The notes beneath the pieces were generated by a model that saw only the letters and a program-made list of their open reading frames with translations, did no database searches and was not told where the DNA came from. A stretch of 64,000 nucleotides of DNA, taken from assembly GCA_017561025.1 (NCBI GenBank), contig JAFZDU010000124.1, forward strand, positions 1-64,000, read 5' to 3'. A program made the position numbers and the translations under genes. How positions within the stretch are numbered: position 1 is the first letter of the stretch; every line of letters starts with the position of its first letter. Shown here piece after piece: positions 41,835-51,592 of this stretch. The stretch comes from Bacteroidales bacterium. GTDB lineage: Bacteria; Bacteroidota; Bacteroidia; Bacteroidales; F082.

Positions 41835-44672
41835 TCAATGCGCTTCCAGCCAGTTGGTTCCAGTGTTGAGATTCACTTCAATAGGAACAGAAAGCGGGAG
41901 CGCATTTATCATTTTATCCTTGACAATAAGGCTTAAGCTGTCTAGTTCTTCTTTATAGACATCAAAGACCAACTCATCATGAACCTGTAATATCATCTTG
42001 GATTTCATATTGCATCCTATCATCTCGTTATGGATGTTAGCCATAGCTATCTTAATCATGTCGGCTGAAGTTCCTTGTATAGGAGCATTGATTGCATTTC
42101 GTTCAGCGAAGTTACGAACCACACTATTTCCTGCGTTTATGTCTTTTAAATAACGACGGCGGCCGAGCATTGTCTCAACATATCCATTCTGTTTGGCAAA
42201 GTCAAGCTGTCTGTCGATATATTCCTGAATGCCAGTATATTCTTTAAAATAATTCTTTATAATCTGCGATGCCTCACTTCTTGAAATGCCAAGACGTTCC
42301 GCCAAACCGAAAGCCGACATTCCATAAATGATTCCAAAGTTAACAGCCTTTGCATTACGACGCATCTCTTTTGTGACATCTTCAATCGCAACATTATACA
42401 CACGAGAAGCAGTGTCGGCATGAATATCTTTGCCGCTACGGAATGCCTCTTGCATTACAACATCTCCGCTCAAATGAGCTATAATCCTCAATTCTATCTG
42501 CGAATAATCCGCTGCAAGCAGTATGTGATCTTCATCTCTTGGAATAAACGCCTTCCTTATCTCACGACCCTTGTCGGTTCTCACAGGAATATTCTGCAAG
42601 TTAGGATTGTTAGAACTCAACCTTCCAGTGGCAGTGATAGCCTGATTGTATGAAGTATGTATCAAGCCGTCATTGAGATTCACCAATGAAGGAAGCGCAT
42701 CAACATAAGTAGATTTCAATTTTGTCAAGGAGCGATAGTCGAGAATATTCTTAACTATAGGGTTCTCATTGACTATCTTTTGCAGTATGTCTTCTCCTGT
42801 AGGATATTGCCCGGTCTTGGTTTTCTTGGCTGGCGCCTTGATATTCAACTTCTCAAAAAGTATCTCGCCAAGCTGCTTTGGTGAGCCTATGTTGAACGAA
42901 GTTCCTGCCATCTCATAAATGTTATTCTCTATCTCACGTATCTCCTTCGACTGTTCTTCACTTATCTGTCGCAAGCCTTCTATATCGATTTTAACACCAT
43001 TTGATTCCATCTTGGCCAAAACATTAACCAACGGCATCTCAATAACATGAAACAAGCCTTCCAGCTTTTTATCTGTTATGACAGGTTTGAATTTCTCATA
43101 AAGCTGTAATGTTATATCAGCATCTTCAGCTGCATATTCTTTCACTTTCTCAACAGCCACATCTCGCATGCTTATCTGATTTCTGCCTTTGCCGATAAGT
43201 TCCTCTATGGCAATGGTGGTATAGTCTAGAAACACATCGGAAAGATAATCCATGCCGTGATTCTGTTCAGGATCTATAAGATAATGAGCAATCATAGTAT
43301 CCCAAAGATTATTCTTTATCTGTATGTCATATCTGGCGAGAATAGACAAATCGAATTTTATATTGTGGCCTATTATTGTCTTTTCTTCGTTTGAAAATAT
43401 TGGCAAGAATTTATTCAGCAACAACTTGCATTGTTCTTTGTCGGTAGGCAATGGAATGTAATAAGCCTCATGCACCTTTACTGAAAATGACATACCAACC
43501 AATGAAGAAGAGTAGATATCTAAACCTGTAGTTTCAGTATCAAAAGCGAAGACATCATTATCATTCAACAATTTGATAAGTTCTTCAATCTGATTCTCAT
43601 CATTCACCAAATGATATTTATGATCTTGAGTCTGATGATTGCTCTTTGTTGAAAAAGAAGAGAATACACTGCTGTCATCATCAGGGCTTCCAAAGAGATC
43701 GAGCTGGCCGTTTAACTCTGAACTCTGAACTTTGAACTCTGAACTCTGAACTTTGAACTCTGAACTCTGAACTTGTTGTCTTGTTGTCTTGTTGTCTTGT
43801 TGTCTTGTCTTAAGTCTCGACATAAAGGTTCTGAACTCCAGTTCTTCGAACAACTGTGTCAGATATTGGTAGTTAGGTTCTTTTATTTCAAGACATTTCT
43901 CGTCGAAGTCGAGAGGCACGTCAATATTTATTGTTGCCAGCTGTTTTGAAAGAAGACCTTGTTGAGCAAAGTTGATTACATTTTCACGCATTTTTCCTTT
44001 CAGCTTGTCGGCATTGCTGATGAGGTTTTCCACAGAATCATATTCTGCCACTAGTTTAGAAGCGTTTTTCTCGCCTATTCCTGGTATTCCAGGTATGTTG
44101 TCGGAGGCATCTCCCCATAGTCCGAGAATGTCTATAACCTGTTCTGGACGAGCTATACCATACTTATCGCACACTTCCTTAGGACCCATAACCTTTGCTG
44201 GCTCACCGCCCTTAGCAGGTTTATAAATGAAGATATTGTCACTTACCAGCTGAGCGAAATCCTTGTCAGGAGTCATCATAAAGGTGGTGAAGCCTTCTTT
44301 CTCAGCCTTTTTTGCAAGAGTTCCAATTATATCGTCAGCCTCATAACCCTCACACTCATAGATAGGGATATTGAAACCTTTAATGATTTCTTTGATATAA
44401 GGGACAGAGATCTTGATATCTGGAGGTGTTTCTTCACGATTAGCCTTATAGTCTAGGAAGGCATCGGTTCGAAGTGTAGGAGCGCCGAGGTCGAAGGCCA
44501 CTCCTATGTGTGTTGGGCTCTCATTTTTCAATACGTCATACAAAGTATTGAGGAAACCCATTATAGCCGAAGTGTTAAGTCCTTTTGAATTGAGTCTCGG
44601 ATTCTTGTTCAAGGCAAAATAAGCTCTATATATCAATGCGTATGCATCCAGTAAAAACAATTTTTTCATCAT
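41835..44672 (-). CDS. polA: DNA polymerase I
   Basis: The 945-residue protein has all three PolI domains: 5' nuclease (1-285, with DAYALIYRAYFA, GYEADDIIGTLA and GDASDNIPGIPGIGEKNA), 3'-5' exonuclease (about 355-545, with FDTETTGLD and the ITIQLYEKF-type end; DTE and the later aspartates look intact) and polymerase (about 560-945, with DYSQIELRIIAHLSGD, RRNAKAVNFGIIYGMSAFGLA and QVHDEL). It fills gaps and removes RNA primers. Residues about 288-320, in the linker between the nuclease and exonuclease domains, are encoded by an in-frame tandem phrase repeat (43711-43811) and read as QQDNKTTRQQ and three QSSE(F/L) units. The start is one of two ATGs at 44672 and 44669. Confidence 0.97.
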   Translation of the reverse strand: MMKKLFLLDAYALIYRAYFALNKNPRLNSKGLNTSAIMGFLNTLYDVLKNESPTHIGVAFDLGAPTLRTDAFLDYKANREETPPDIKISVPYIKEIIKGFNIPIYECEGYEADDIIGTLAKKAEKEGFTTFMMTPDKDFAQLVSDNIFIYKPAKGGEPAKVMGPKEVCDKYGIARPEQVIDILGLWGDASDNIPGIPGIGEKNASKLVAEYDSVENLISNADKLKGKMRENVINFAQQGLLSKQLATINIDVPLDFDEKCLEIKEPNYQYLTQLFEELEFRTFMSRLKTRQQDNKTTRQQVQSSEFKVQSSEFKVQSSELNGQLDLFGSPDDDSSVFSSFSTKSNHQTQDHKYHLVNDENQIEELIKLLNDNDVFAFDTETTGLDIYSSSLVGMSFSVKVHEAYYIPLPTDKEQCKLLLNKFLPIFSNEEKTIIGHNIKFDLSILARYDIQIKNNLWDTMIAHYLIDPEQNHGMDYLSDVFLDYTTIAIEELIGKGRNQISMRDVAVEKVKEYAAEDADITLQLYEKFKPVITDKKLEGLFHVIEMPLVNVLAKMESNGVKIDIEGLRQISEEQSKEIREIENNIYEMAGTSFNIGSPKQLGEILFEKLNIKAPAKKTKTGQYPTGEDILQKIVNENPIVKNILDYRSLTKLKSTYVDALPSLVNLNDGLIHTSYNQAITATGRLSSNNPNLQNIPVRTDKGREIRKAFIPRDEDHILLAADYSQIELRIIAHLSGDVVMQEAFRSGKDIHADTASRVYNVAIEDVTKEMRRNAKAVNFGIIYGMSAFGLAERLGISRSEASQIIKNYFKEYTGIQEYIDRQLDFAKQNGYVETMLGRRRYLKDINAGNSVVRNFAERNAINAPIQGTSADMIKIAMANIHNEMIGCNMKSKMILQVHDELVFDVYKEELDSLSLIVKDKMINALPLSVPIEVNLNTGTNWLEAH
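43711..43811 (-). repeat. Tandem phrase repeat inside polA
   Basis: Two repeat types abut: aactctgaactctgaacttt-type units (43714-43774) and four TTGTTGTC/TTGTC units (43775-43810). Both are phrase types otherwise found in intergenic spacers of Bacteroidota. They keep the reading frame and encode a polar linker (TRQQDNK, KVQSSEF repeated). Confidence 0.8.
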
Positions 44673-44824
44673 TACAATTTTATATGTAAAGATATGAAAA
44701 ACATTTAAGTTCGCATCACAAAAACGACAAAAATATTTTATTCACAAACTTTTGATTATCAAGCTTAATTTTTTCACTAACTCAAAATAATCAAAAAAAA
44801 ATGTTTTCATTAAAAAAAATAGTT

Positions 44825-44832
44825 TAACTTTG
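44825..44832 (+). promoter_or_regulatory. Promoter -7 element for acpP-fabF-rnc
   Basis: TAACTTTG, 53 bp before ATG 44886, matches TAnnTTTG. Confidence 0.45.
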
Positions 44833-44885
44833 CGAAGATTTTTTTCTTGAGCAGAAAATATTTATTAACTTAAATTTTTAAAATC

Positions 44886-45122
44886 ATGGCAGACGTAAAA
44901 GAAAAAGTTGTGTCAATCATCGTTGATAAATTAGGCGTTAATCCTGAAGACGTAGTAGAAACAGCAAGTTTTACAAATGATTTAGGTGCCGATTCACTTG
45001 ACACAGTTGAGTTAATCATGGAATTCGAAAACAAATTCAACGTATCAATTCCAGACGAAGAAGCTGAAAAAATCACTACAGTGGGTGATGCTTTAAGATA
45101 TATCGAAGAACACATTGGATAA
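44886..45122 (+). CDS. acpP: Acyl carrier protein
   Basis: Acyl carrier protein holds growing fatty acids on a phosphopantetheine arm. The 78-residue acidic helical protein has the attachment motif [13 protein letters not shown] with the modified serine S37. Size, charge and motif are normal. It is directly followed by fabF (16 bp) and rnc, the conserved acpP-fabF-rnc order found in many bacteria, and is preceded by a promoter at about 44825. Confidence 0.97.
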   Translation: MADVKEKVVSIIVDKLGVNPEDVVETASFTNDLGADSLDTVELIMEFENKFNVSIPDEEAEKITTVGDALRYIEEHIG

Positions 45123-45138
45123 TATAAGCAAATAATAT

Positions 45139-46389
45139 ATGGAGTTAAGACGAGTTGTTATCACCGGATTAGGTGCTATCACGCCAATAGGCAATACTGT
45201 TCCTGAGTTTTGGGAATCATTATGTAAAGGTGTTAATGGCGCTGGTAATATAACCCGTTTCGACTGCACTAAGTTCAAGACACGCATCGCATGCGAGGTC
45301 AAGAACTATGACCCACAACAATTCTTTGACCGCAAAGAAGCTAGAAAACTAGACTTATACACTCAGTTTGCTATCATAGCATCTGACGAGGCGATCAAAG
45401 ACTCAAACATCACTAAAGACAATACTGACTTTGATGAAGTTGGTGTTGTCTTTAGTTCTGGTATAGGTGGCATCAACAGTTTCTACGAGGAGGTCGCAGC
45501 ATATGCCACCGGCGACGGCACTCCACGTTACAACCCTTTCATCATACCTAAATTATTGCCAGATTTGGCAGGCGGCCACATCTCCATCAAACATGGATTC
45601 CGTGGACCAAACTTCTCTACAGTTTCAGCATGCGCCTCTTCAGCAAATGCTATCACAGAAGGCTACAACTGCATCCATTACGGCATGTTCCCTGTAGTGA
45701 TAGTAGGAGGTTCTGAAGCAGCAGTCTCTCCTCCTGGCATCGGCGGTTTTGAAGCAATGCGAGCCATGACAACACGCAACGACGACCCTATGACTGCATC
45801 ACGTCCTTTCGATGCAGAACGCGACGGATTCCTCATGGGCGAAGGCTGCGGCTGCCTGGTATTGGAAGACTACGAGCATGCAATAGCACGCGGAGCTAAA
45901 ATATACGGGGAAATAGTAGGCTGCGGACTCTCTTGCGACGCCTACCACATCACAGCACCTCACCCTGAAGGACTAGGAGCAATGATGTGTATGCAACGTG
46001 CCATAAAAGCAGCTGGATTGCAAACCACAGATATAGATCATATCAACACTCATGGCACATCAACACCTGCAGGAGATATTTCTGAAGCAATGGCAATAAG
46101 CAATTTGTTTGGAGAACATATAGCAAATATGCCTATCAACTCCATCAAATCAATGACCGGACACTTGCTCGGTGGTTCAAGCGCAATAGAAGCAATAGCA
46201 ACAGTATTGTCATTGCGCGATAGCATCATCCCTCCAACAATAAACCATTTCAACGACGACCCTTCAATAGACCCTAATCTAGATATCGTCTATTGGAACG
46301 CCCGTCAAAAAGAAATGACTTATGCCATGAGCAACGCATTCGGCTTCGGCGGACATAACGCAAGTATCATATTTAAGAAACATCAATAA
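45139..46389 (+). CDS. fabF: Beta-ketoacyl-ACP synthase II
   Basis: FabF condenses acyl-ACP with malonyl-ACP in type II fatty acid synthesis. The 416-residue protein has the thiolase-fold catalytic residues: Cys in VSACASSANAI (about residue 165), His in THGTSTPAGD and His in KSMTGHLLGG, and the C-terminal glycine-rich turn NAFGFGGHNAS. The gene lies between acpP (16 bp) and rnc (11 bp) and is surely co-transcribed with both. Confidence 0.97.
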   Translation: MELRRVVITGLGAITPIGNTVPEFWESLCKGVNGAGNITRFDCTKFKTRIACEVKNYDPQQFFDRKEARKLDLYTQFAIIASDEAIKDSNITKDNTDFDEVGVVFSSGIGGINSFYEEVAAYATGDGTPRYNPFIIPKLLPDLAGGHISIKHGFRGPNFSTVSACASSANAITEGYNCIHYGMFPVVIVGGSEAAVSPPGIGGFEAMRAMTTRNDDPMTASRPFDAERDGFLMGEGCGCLVLEDYEHAIARGAKIYGEIVGCGLSCDAYHITAPHPEGLGAMMCMQRAIKAAGLQTTDIDHINTHGTSTPAGDISEAMAISNLFGEHIANMPINSIKSMTGHLLGGSSAIEAIATVLSLRDSIIPPTINHFNDDPSIDPNLDIVYWNARQKEMTYAMSNAFGFGGHNASIIFKKHQ

Positions 46390-46400
46390 AAACTAAAGCC

Positions 46401-47138
46401 TTGTCTCTATTTGCATTTTTAAGATATAAAAATAGTGAAGATAGAGCATTGGCAAGTTCTATCCATAACATCTTCGGCTTCTATCCGAAAAATATAGAGT
46501 TGTATAAACTCGCTTTCACACATAAGTCGTTATCCTCAAAAACAAAATCAGGACTCACTATCAGCAACGAACGTCTAGAATACCTCGGAGACGCCGTTTT
46601 AAGCTCTGTAGTGGCAGAATTCCTGTTCAAGAAGTTCCCAACAAAGCAAGAAGGTTTCCTCACCGAAATGCGCTCTAAAATCGTTAGCAGAAGCTCATTG
46701 AACAAGCTTTCAATAAAGTTCGGCCTCAACGACCTTATCCATTACGCAAAATCACACGAACAGCATAAGTTCAAGTCAATGGGTGGTAATGCCTTCGAAG
46801 CCTTCACTGGTGCACTTTTCCTCGATTTCGGATATAACTTCGCATATAAGATTATCGTCAACCGCGTGATAAAAATGCATATCGACCTTGTAGAACTAGA
46901 GAAAAACGAAAAGAACTACAAGAGCAAACTCCTCGAATGGGGACAAAAAGAAAAACATAATGTCAACTTCAAGCAGATATCATCAAAAGGAGCTGGATAC
47001 GACAAACTCTATGTCATCCAAGTTGAAATAGACAACAAAGAATACGCTCAAGCCTCCGACCATTCCATTAAAGGCGCTGAACAGCTCGCTGCAGAAAAAA
47101 CATGGCAGATGATGATGGAAAATAATAAGGAAGAATAA
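46401..47138 (+). CDS. rnc: Ribonuclease III
   Basis: RNase III cuts double-stranded RNA, including rRNA precursors. The 245-residue protein has the catalytic signature NERLEYLGDAVLSSVVAEFL (about 55-75), the later acidic residues in GNAFEAFTGALFLD, and a C-terminal double-stranded RNA-binding domain (about 170-240, ending AEQLAAEKTWQMM). The start appears to be TTG 46401, 11 bp after the fabF stop; no in-frame ATG precedes the catalytic domain at a sensible distance. It closes the acpP-fabF-rnc operon. Confidence 0.95.
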   Translation: MSLFAFLRYKNSEDRALASSIHNIFGFYPKNIELYKLAFTHKSLSSKTKSGLTISNERLEYLGDAVLSSVVAEFLFKKFPTKQEGFLTEMRSKIVSRSSLNKLSIKFGLNDLIHYAKSHEQHKFKSMGGNAFEAFTGALFLDFGYNFAYKIIVNRVIKMHIDLVELEKNEKNYKSKLLEWGQKEKHNVNFKQISSKGAGYDKLYVIQVEIDNKEYAQASDHSIKGAEQLAAEKTWQMMMENNKEE

Positions 47139-47161
47139 TACCTTATTCTGAACTATTTTCA

Positions 47162-47169
47162 TATCTTTG
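47162..47169 (+). promoter_or_regulatory. Promoter -7 element for the YraN gene
   Basis: TATCTTTG, 30 bp before ATG 47200, matches TAnnTTTG. It lies just after the rnc stop. Confidence 0.45.
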
Positions 47170-47199
47170 CACCTACGAAAACCAATATTTTTTTGAAAC

Positions 47200-47568
47200 A
47201 TGGCATCTCATAACGACTTAGGTGCTTTGGGCGAACAATTTGCGCTCGAGTATCTCCTTGAAAAGAATTATCAAATCCTTGAAACTAATTGGGTGTGTGG
47301 ACACAAAGAAGTGGATATCATCGCAAAAGACGGTGATACTATCGTATTCGTAGAAGTGAAAACACGTCACAGCAAATGTCTAGTAGACCCTGAAATCACC
47401 GTCGATTATTACAAACAACGTCACCTCATATGGGCTGCAAACTCATACGTCAACCGCTATCAATATGACTTAGACGTTAGATTCGATATCATTGCGATTG
47501 TTGTAAACCCTAATAACGAAAAAAAGATAGAACACATCGTTGATGCATTCTATCCTTCTCTTAAATAG
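47200..47568 (+). CDS. YraN family (UPF0102) putative endonuclease-fold protein
   Basis: The 122-residue protein is a typical UPF0102/YraN member: GEQFALEYLLEKNYQILETNWVCGHKEVDIIAKDGDTIVFVEVKTR. The D in KEVDII and the E and K in VFVEVKTR form the PD-(D/E)xK nuclease core, so a Holliday-junction-resolvase-like fold is expected; the biological role is not established. It has its own promoter and is followed by a hairpin built of phrase-repeat words. Confidence 0.9.
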   Translation: MASHNDLGALGEQFALEYLLEKNYQILETNWVCGHKEVDIIAKDGDTIVFVEVKTRHSKCLVDPEITVDYYKQRHLIWAANSYVNRYQYDLDVRFDIIAIVVNPNNEKKIEHIVDAFYPSLK

Positions 47569-47628
47569 GCTAATGACTAAGGGCTAATGGCTAAAATTTG
47601 TCTGTCTTTCGACTTTCGTCATTAGCCT
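47567..47628. terminator. Bidirectional hairpin built from phrase words
   Basis: AGGCTAATGAC (47567-47577) and GTCATTAGCCT (47618-47628) are exact complements and lie between the converging yraN and metG genes. The words (ggctaatgac, cattagccttttg) are the same as in the DUF4292 signal-peptide tract. It could serve as a terminator in both directions. Confidence 0.45.
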
Positions 47629-47643
47629 TTTGTTAATGGTCAA

Positions 47644-49704
47644 TTATCCAACACTGCTTCCTGGAGCGACAGGCTGACTTGGTGACATAACAACCAATCT
47701 TCCGTCTTTGTCTTCAGCTGACAAGATCATGCCTTCGCTGACGATGCCTTTCAACTTACGAGGCTCGAAGTTAGCGATGAAGCATACTTGCTTGCCTACT
47801 AATTCTTCAGGATTTGGATAATATTTAGCGATTCCTGAAACGATAGTACGTTTGTTCATACCGTCGTCAATCAAGAATTGTAATAACTTATCTGCCTTTG
47901 GAACTTTAACGCATTCTAAAACAGTACCGACTCTGATATCCATCTTGCCAAACTCATCTATATTGGTGTTAGGTTTGATTGGATTTGGAGCCCATGCGTT
48001 GAGTTCGTTTTGTTTCTTTGTCTCTTCCAATTTATTGACTTGAGCTGCAACAGTCTCATCTTCAACTTTTGTGAACAACAATTCAACTTCACCGATAGCA
48101 GTTTCTTCTTTCAATAAAACTGTTTCTTTAGCTTGATTCCATCCGCTTACTTCCAAGCCAATCATTGATTGTAACTTCTTAGCTGAGAATGGCAAGAATG
48201 GCTCTGACAAGATAGCGAGTTTAGCAACGATCTGCATTGACAATGCGAGAACTGTCTTAACTCTTTCAGGATCTGTCTTGAATTGTTTCCATGGTTCGTT
48301 TTCTGTGAGGTAACGGTTACCAAGACGAGCGAGATTCATCAATTCTGACAAGCCTTCACGGAATTTGTAATTATCGAGAAGGTTAGCGATCTTATCAGGA
48401 TATTGATTCATTTCTTCGATAGCAGCTTCGTCTTTTTCGTTGAGGTTGATCATAGCTGGTATCTTACCTTCGAAATATTTATGAGTAAGAACCAAAGTAC
48501 GATTTACGAAGTTGCCGAAGATAGCGAGTAATTCGTTGTTATTTCTGTCTTGATAATCTTTCCAAGTGAAGTTGTTATCTTTTGTCTCAGGAGCGTTAGC
48601 TGTCAATACATAACGAAGTACATCTTGTTTTCCAGGGAATTCTTCGAGATATTCGTGCAACCAAACAGCCCAGTTACGAGATGTAGAGATCTTGTCGTTT
48701 TCGAGGTTAAGGAATTCGTTAGCTGGAACGTTTTCAGGAACGATATAATCGCCGTAAGCCTTCAACATGCAAGGGAATATGATACAGTGGAACACGATGT
48801 TATCTTTACCGATGAAGTGAACGAGTTTTGTTTCTTCATCTTTCCACCATTTTTCCCAGTCAGTACCTCTTTCGTTGCAGATTTCTATTGTGTTAGAGAT
48901 GTAACCGATAGGAGCATCGAACCAAACATAGAGCACTTTGCCGTCTGCTTCTTCAACAGGGACAGGAACGCCCCAGTCGAGGTCGCGAGTAACAGCACGA
49001 GGTTGCAATCCATTGTCTAACCAGCTTTTTACTTGTCCGTAAACATTAGGTTTCCATTCTTTATGACCTTCGATGATCCATTCGCGGAGCCATTGTTCGT
49101 ATTGATCTAAAGGAAGATACCAGTGTTTTGTTGCTTTCTTGACGAGTTCAGCGCCGCTGAGAGCTGAGTGAGGGTTGATGAGTTCATCAGGGCTCATTGA
49201 AGAACCGCATTTCTCACATTGGTCGCCGTAAGCGTGGTCGTTGCCGCATTTAGGGCAAGTACCGATGATATAACGGTCTGACAAGAACTTGTTACGTTCT
49301 GGATCGAAGAATTGTTCTGATTCTCTTTCGATGAATTTGCCTTCTTCGTAAAGTTTCTTGAAGAAAGCAGCTGCTGTCTCATGGTGAGTCTTAGAGCTTG
49401 TACGAGAATAGATGTCGTAGCTTATGCCGAGTTTTTCGAAAGAATCTTTGATTATATTGTGGTATCTATCGACGATATCTTGAGGAGTACAGCCTTCTTT
49501 TTCAGCTTTGATAGTGATAGGCACGCCGTGTTCATCGGAGCCGCCGACAAACAAAACCTCTTCGCCTTTCATTCGCAGATAACGAACGTAAGTGTCGGCT
49601 GGGATATATACGCCTGCCAAGTGACCGATATGCACAGGGCCATTAGCGTATGGTAATGCTGTCGTTACTGTGTAACGTTTAAAATGTTTGTCGTTATTTT
49701 CCAT
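47644..49704 (-). CDS. metG: Methionyl-tRNA synthetase
   Basis: Class I aminoacyl-tRNA synthetase charging tRNA-Met. The 686-residue protein has the HIGH motif in [11 protein letters not shown] (about 20-25), the zinc knuckle [18 protein letters not shown] (about 146-163), the KMSKS equivalent DKISTSR (about 335) and a C-terminal tRNA-binding OB-fold domain (about 580-686, [24 protein letters not shown]). The fusion with the C-terminal domain is common in Bacteroidota. Gene length and motifs are normal. Confidence 0.97.
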   Translation of the reverse strand: MENNDKHFKRYTVTTALPYANGPVHIGHLAGVYIPADTYVRYLRMKGEEVLFVGGSDEHGVPITIKAEKEGCTPQDIVDRYHNIIKDSFEKLGISYDIYSRTSSKTHHETAAAFFKKLYEEGKFIERESEQFFDPERNKFLSDRYIIGTCPKCGNDHAYGDQCEKCGSSMSPDELINPHSALSGAELVKKATKHWYLPLDQYEQWLREWIIEGHKEWKPNVYGQVKSWLDNGLQPRAVTRDLDWGVPVPVEEADGKVLYVWFDAPIGYISNTIEICNERGTDWEKWWKDEETKLVHFIGKDNIVFHCIIFPCMLKAYGDYIVPENVPANEFLNLENDKISTSRNWAVWLHEYLEEFPGKQDVLRYVLTANAPETKDNNFTWKDYQDRNNNELLAIFGNFVNRTLVLTHKYFEGKIPAMINLNEKDEAAIEEMNQYPDKIANLLDNYKFREGLSELMNLARLGNRYLTENEPWKQFKTDPERVKTVLALSMQIVAKLAILSEPFLPFSAKKLQSMIGLEVSGWNQAKETVLLKEETAIGEVELLFTKVEDETVAAQVNKLEETKKQNELNAWAPNPIKPNTNIDEFGKMDIRVGTVLECVKVPKADKLLQFLIDDGMNKRTIVSGIAKYYPNPEELVGKQVCFIANFEPRKLKGIVSEGMILSAEDKDGRLVVMSPSQPVAPGSSVG

Positions 49705-49739
49705 TGTCTATGAAGTTTTATTAGATATTAATTAAGGTG

Positions 49740-49747
49740 CAAAGATA
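49740..49747 (-). promoter_or_regulatory. Promoter -7 element for metG
   Basis: TATCTTTG on the minus strand, 35 bp before ATG 49704, matches TAnnTTTG. Confidence 0.45.
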
Positions 49748-49778
49748 ATAAATATTTTTCTGTGAAGTGTTAATAAGA

Positions 49779-50855
49779 TTAGTAAATAGAAGGTGTGATA
49801 AAGACACGCCAGGAACCATTTTTTTCGCCTCGTTCTATATAATTACATTTCAATAAATGATTAACTAATTTCTTTACTGCTGACATATTGATACCTAACT
49901 CATTTTGAATATAATCAAGAGTGACAACAGGTTCTCTCATCATTAGTTTCAATATTTTAGCATAATTCAATGAACGAAATTCAACTCTTTCTCCATCATA
50001 CCACCAAAGAAGTTCATCACGTTCAGTTAAAAAACATACATCATTATAAATCTCACGAGCCACTAATCCTGTAAAATATTGCATAAAAGGTTTTATCGAT
50101 TCAATAGATGCTTGCGCTCCAACATTCGGATTTGAACCAACTAATAAATCTGTTTGATGCAAAGCTTCAAGATATTCCCATTTATTACGACTACGTACCA
50201 CAATCATTGGATAGCCGTGTTTAGATAAAATGTAATTCATAATCAAACGTGCTATACGCCCATTTCCATCTTCAAAAGGATGTATTCTTATATAACGATA
50301 ATGAAATAAAGCTGCTAATTCAACAGGCGAGAGCTTTCCTTCTTTTTCAGCCTGATTATACCAATCTATAAGATCTGTCATCAAAGCAGGAGTTTCTTCT
50401 GGAGAAGCATAATCAAAACGATCGCCATAACGAGTAATGACACTGTTTGGTCGTGTCTTGTATTGACCAGCGTGAATTACATAACTTGTAGTAAAACCTC
50501 CAGGAAGATTTTTATAAACAGTATAATCTTCACGTAACATGATTTTATGTAATGTACGAATAAAATTTTGAGTTAAAGATGAATCCTGTATTAAAGACTC
50601 TTCATTCATCATTTTTAAAGCAACATTACTTGCAGCCATATCTTGGACATCCTTAATATTTGCTTCACCTATAACCTTTCCAAAAAGCAGCAAAATCTCT
50701 GTCTGACCATACGTCAAAGTATTACCTTCGATATGATTTGAATTATAATTAAAATCGACAGTAAATCTACGACTCAATTTTTGTCTGTCATCTTCTGATA
50801 AAGGCTGAATTTTATTCCATGCCTCTATAGCTTTTTCTAATGTTAAGTACTTCAT
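49779..50855 (-). CDS. Fic family AMPylation enzyme with winged-helix tail
   Basis: Fic proteins transfer AMP (or another phosphate-linked group) to target proteins. The 358-residue protein has the full active-site motif HPFEDGNGR (192-200) and the flap segment ahead of it. An N-terminal inhibitory helix carries the S/TxxxEG motif as S39-NHI-E43-G44, so this is a self-inhibited class II Fic. A C-terminal winged-helix domain follows (about 300-358, with TLDYIQNELGINMSAVKKLVNHLLK), which suggests DNA binding and autoregulation. No antitoxin gene is adjacent. A short perfect-stem palindrome lies in its leader (50891-50908). Targets are unknown. Confidence 0.92.
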   Translation of the reverse strand: MKYLTLEKAIEAWNKIQPLSEDDRQKLSRRFTVDFNYNSNHIEGNTLTYGQTEILLLFGKVIGEANIKDVQDMAASNVALKMMNEESLIQDSSLTQNFIRTLHKIMLREDYTVYKNLPGGFTTSYVIHAGQYKTRPNSVITRYGDRFDYASPEETPALMTDLIDWYNQAEKEGKLSPVELAALFHYRYIRIHPFEDGNGRIARLIMNYILSKHGYPMIVVRSRNKWEYLEALHQTDLLVGSNPNVGAQASIESIKPFMQYFTGLVAREIYNDVCFLTERDELLWWYDGERVEFRSLNYAKILKLMMREPVVTLDYIQNELGINMSAVKKLVNHLLKCNYIERGEKNGSWRVFITPSIY

Positions 50856-50890
50856 AATTTTTTTGATTTAAGATTATAAATTCTTTAAAA

Positions 50891-50908
50891 GGTGGCTGTA
50901 TAGCCACC
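50891..50908. promoter_or_regulatory. Palindrome in the leader of the Fic gene
   Basis: GGTGGCTGTATAGCCACC has 7 bp complementary arms around GTAT. It lies between the -7 element (50919-50926, minus) and ATG 50855, a good place for an operator bound by a winged-helix protein, or for an RNA hairpin near the 5' end. Confidence 0.45.
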
Positions 50909-50918
50909 AATTTACCTA

Positions 50919-50926
50919 CAAAGATA
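50919..50926 (-). promoter_or_regulatory. Promoter -7 element for the Fic gene
   Basis: TATCTTTG on the minus strand, 63 bp before ATG 50855, matches TAnnTTTG. Confidence 0.45.
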
Positions 50927-50983
50927 CTATTTTTTATCTTTAAATATGTTTTGTTGATAAATTTTTCCTAAACTTTTTTTCCT

Positions 50984-50991
50984 TAATTTTG
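50984..50991 (+). promoter_or_regulatory. Promoter -7 element for the DUF2148 gene
   Basis: TAATTTTG, 29 bp before ATG 51021, matches TAnnTTTG. Confidence 0.4.
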
Positions 50992-51020
50992 TCTTTCATT
51001 AAACTTAAAATAAAACCATC

Positions 51021-51542
51021 ATGATAACTTTTGAACAAGACATCCGTAACGAAAATATCAAAGACATCGCCAATAAATTAATGTGTGCTGCTCGCACCGC
51101 ACCGAAGGCAAGAGGCACCGACAACCTCGTGCTCGCTGTAGCAACCGACGACACCATCGTCGCTCTGGCGAAAAAGATGCGTCAACTTGCTGCTGAACGC
51201 AATATGGAATTCCTTAACCGCGACGCAGAAAATATCATGAACAGCGGCGCCGTCATTTTATTCGGAATGAAGATAAGTCCTCTCGGATTGAACTGCGCAG
51301 CATGCGGTTTCCCAACATGCGGCGACAAACCTAAAAACGTGCCTTGTTTCTTCAACGCCAACGACCTCGGCATCGCGATAGGCTCTGCTGCAGCTCTCGC
51401 CGCCGACTTCAGAATAGACAGCCGCGTCATGTTCTCTGTAGGTCAGGCAGCTCTCGACCTCAAGCTCATGCCTGAATGCAGCATGATACTCGCTCTCCCA
51501 CTCTCAGTAAGCGGCAAAAGCGTTTTCTTTGACAGAAAATAA
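51021..51542 (+). CDS. DUF2148 ferredoxin-like domain protein
   Basis: The 173-residue protein matches the DUF2148 family of small, probably iron-sulfur-binding proteins. A nitroreductase-like N-terminal part (APKARGTDNLVLAV) is followed by a cysteine cluster of the form CAACGFPTCGDKP...C (about 94-112). The C-terminal half (LGIAIGSAAALAADFRIDSRVMFSVGQAAL) is well kept in the family. It probably acts in redox metabolism, but no reaction is known. It stands alone with its own promoter, and a strong bidirectional terminator follows. Confidence 0.85.
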   Translation: MITFEQDIRNENIKDIANKLMCAARTAPKARGTDNLVLAVATDDTIVALAKKMRQLAAERNMEFLNRDAENIMNSGAVILFGMKISPLGLNCAACGFPTCGDKPKNVPCFFNANDLGIAIGSAAALAADFRIDSRVMFSVGQAALDLKLMPECSMILALPLSVSGKSVFFDRK

Positions 51543-51592
51543 TTCAATTCATAATTCTTAATGCATAATGCATAATTAACTTATAAATATTA

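Noticed and set aside
43711..43811. Tandem repeat as a CRISPR array
   Set aside because: Units are short and contiguous, with no spacers, and the tract is an open part of polA.
49779..50855. Fic gene as part of a toxin-antitoxin pair
   Set aside because: No antitoxin gene is adjacent, and the inhibitory motif is inside the same protein (class II Fic).
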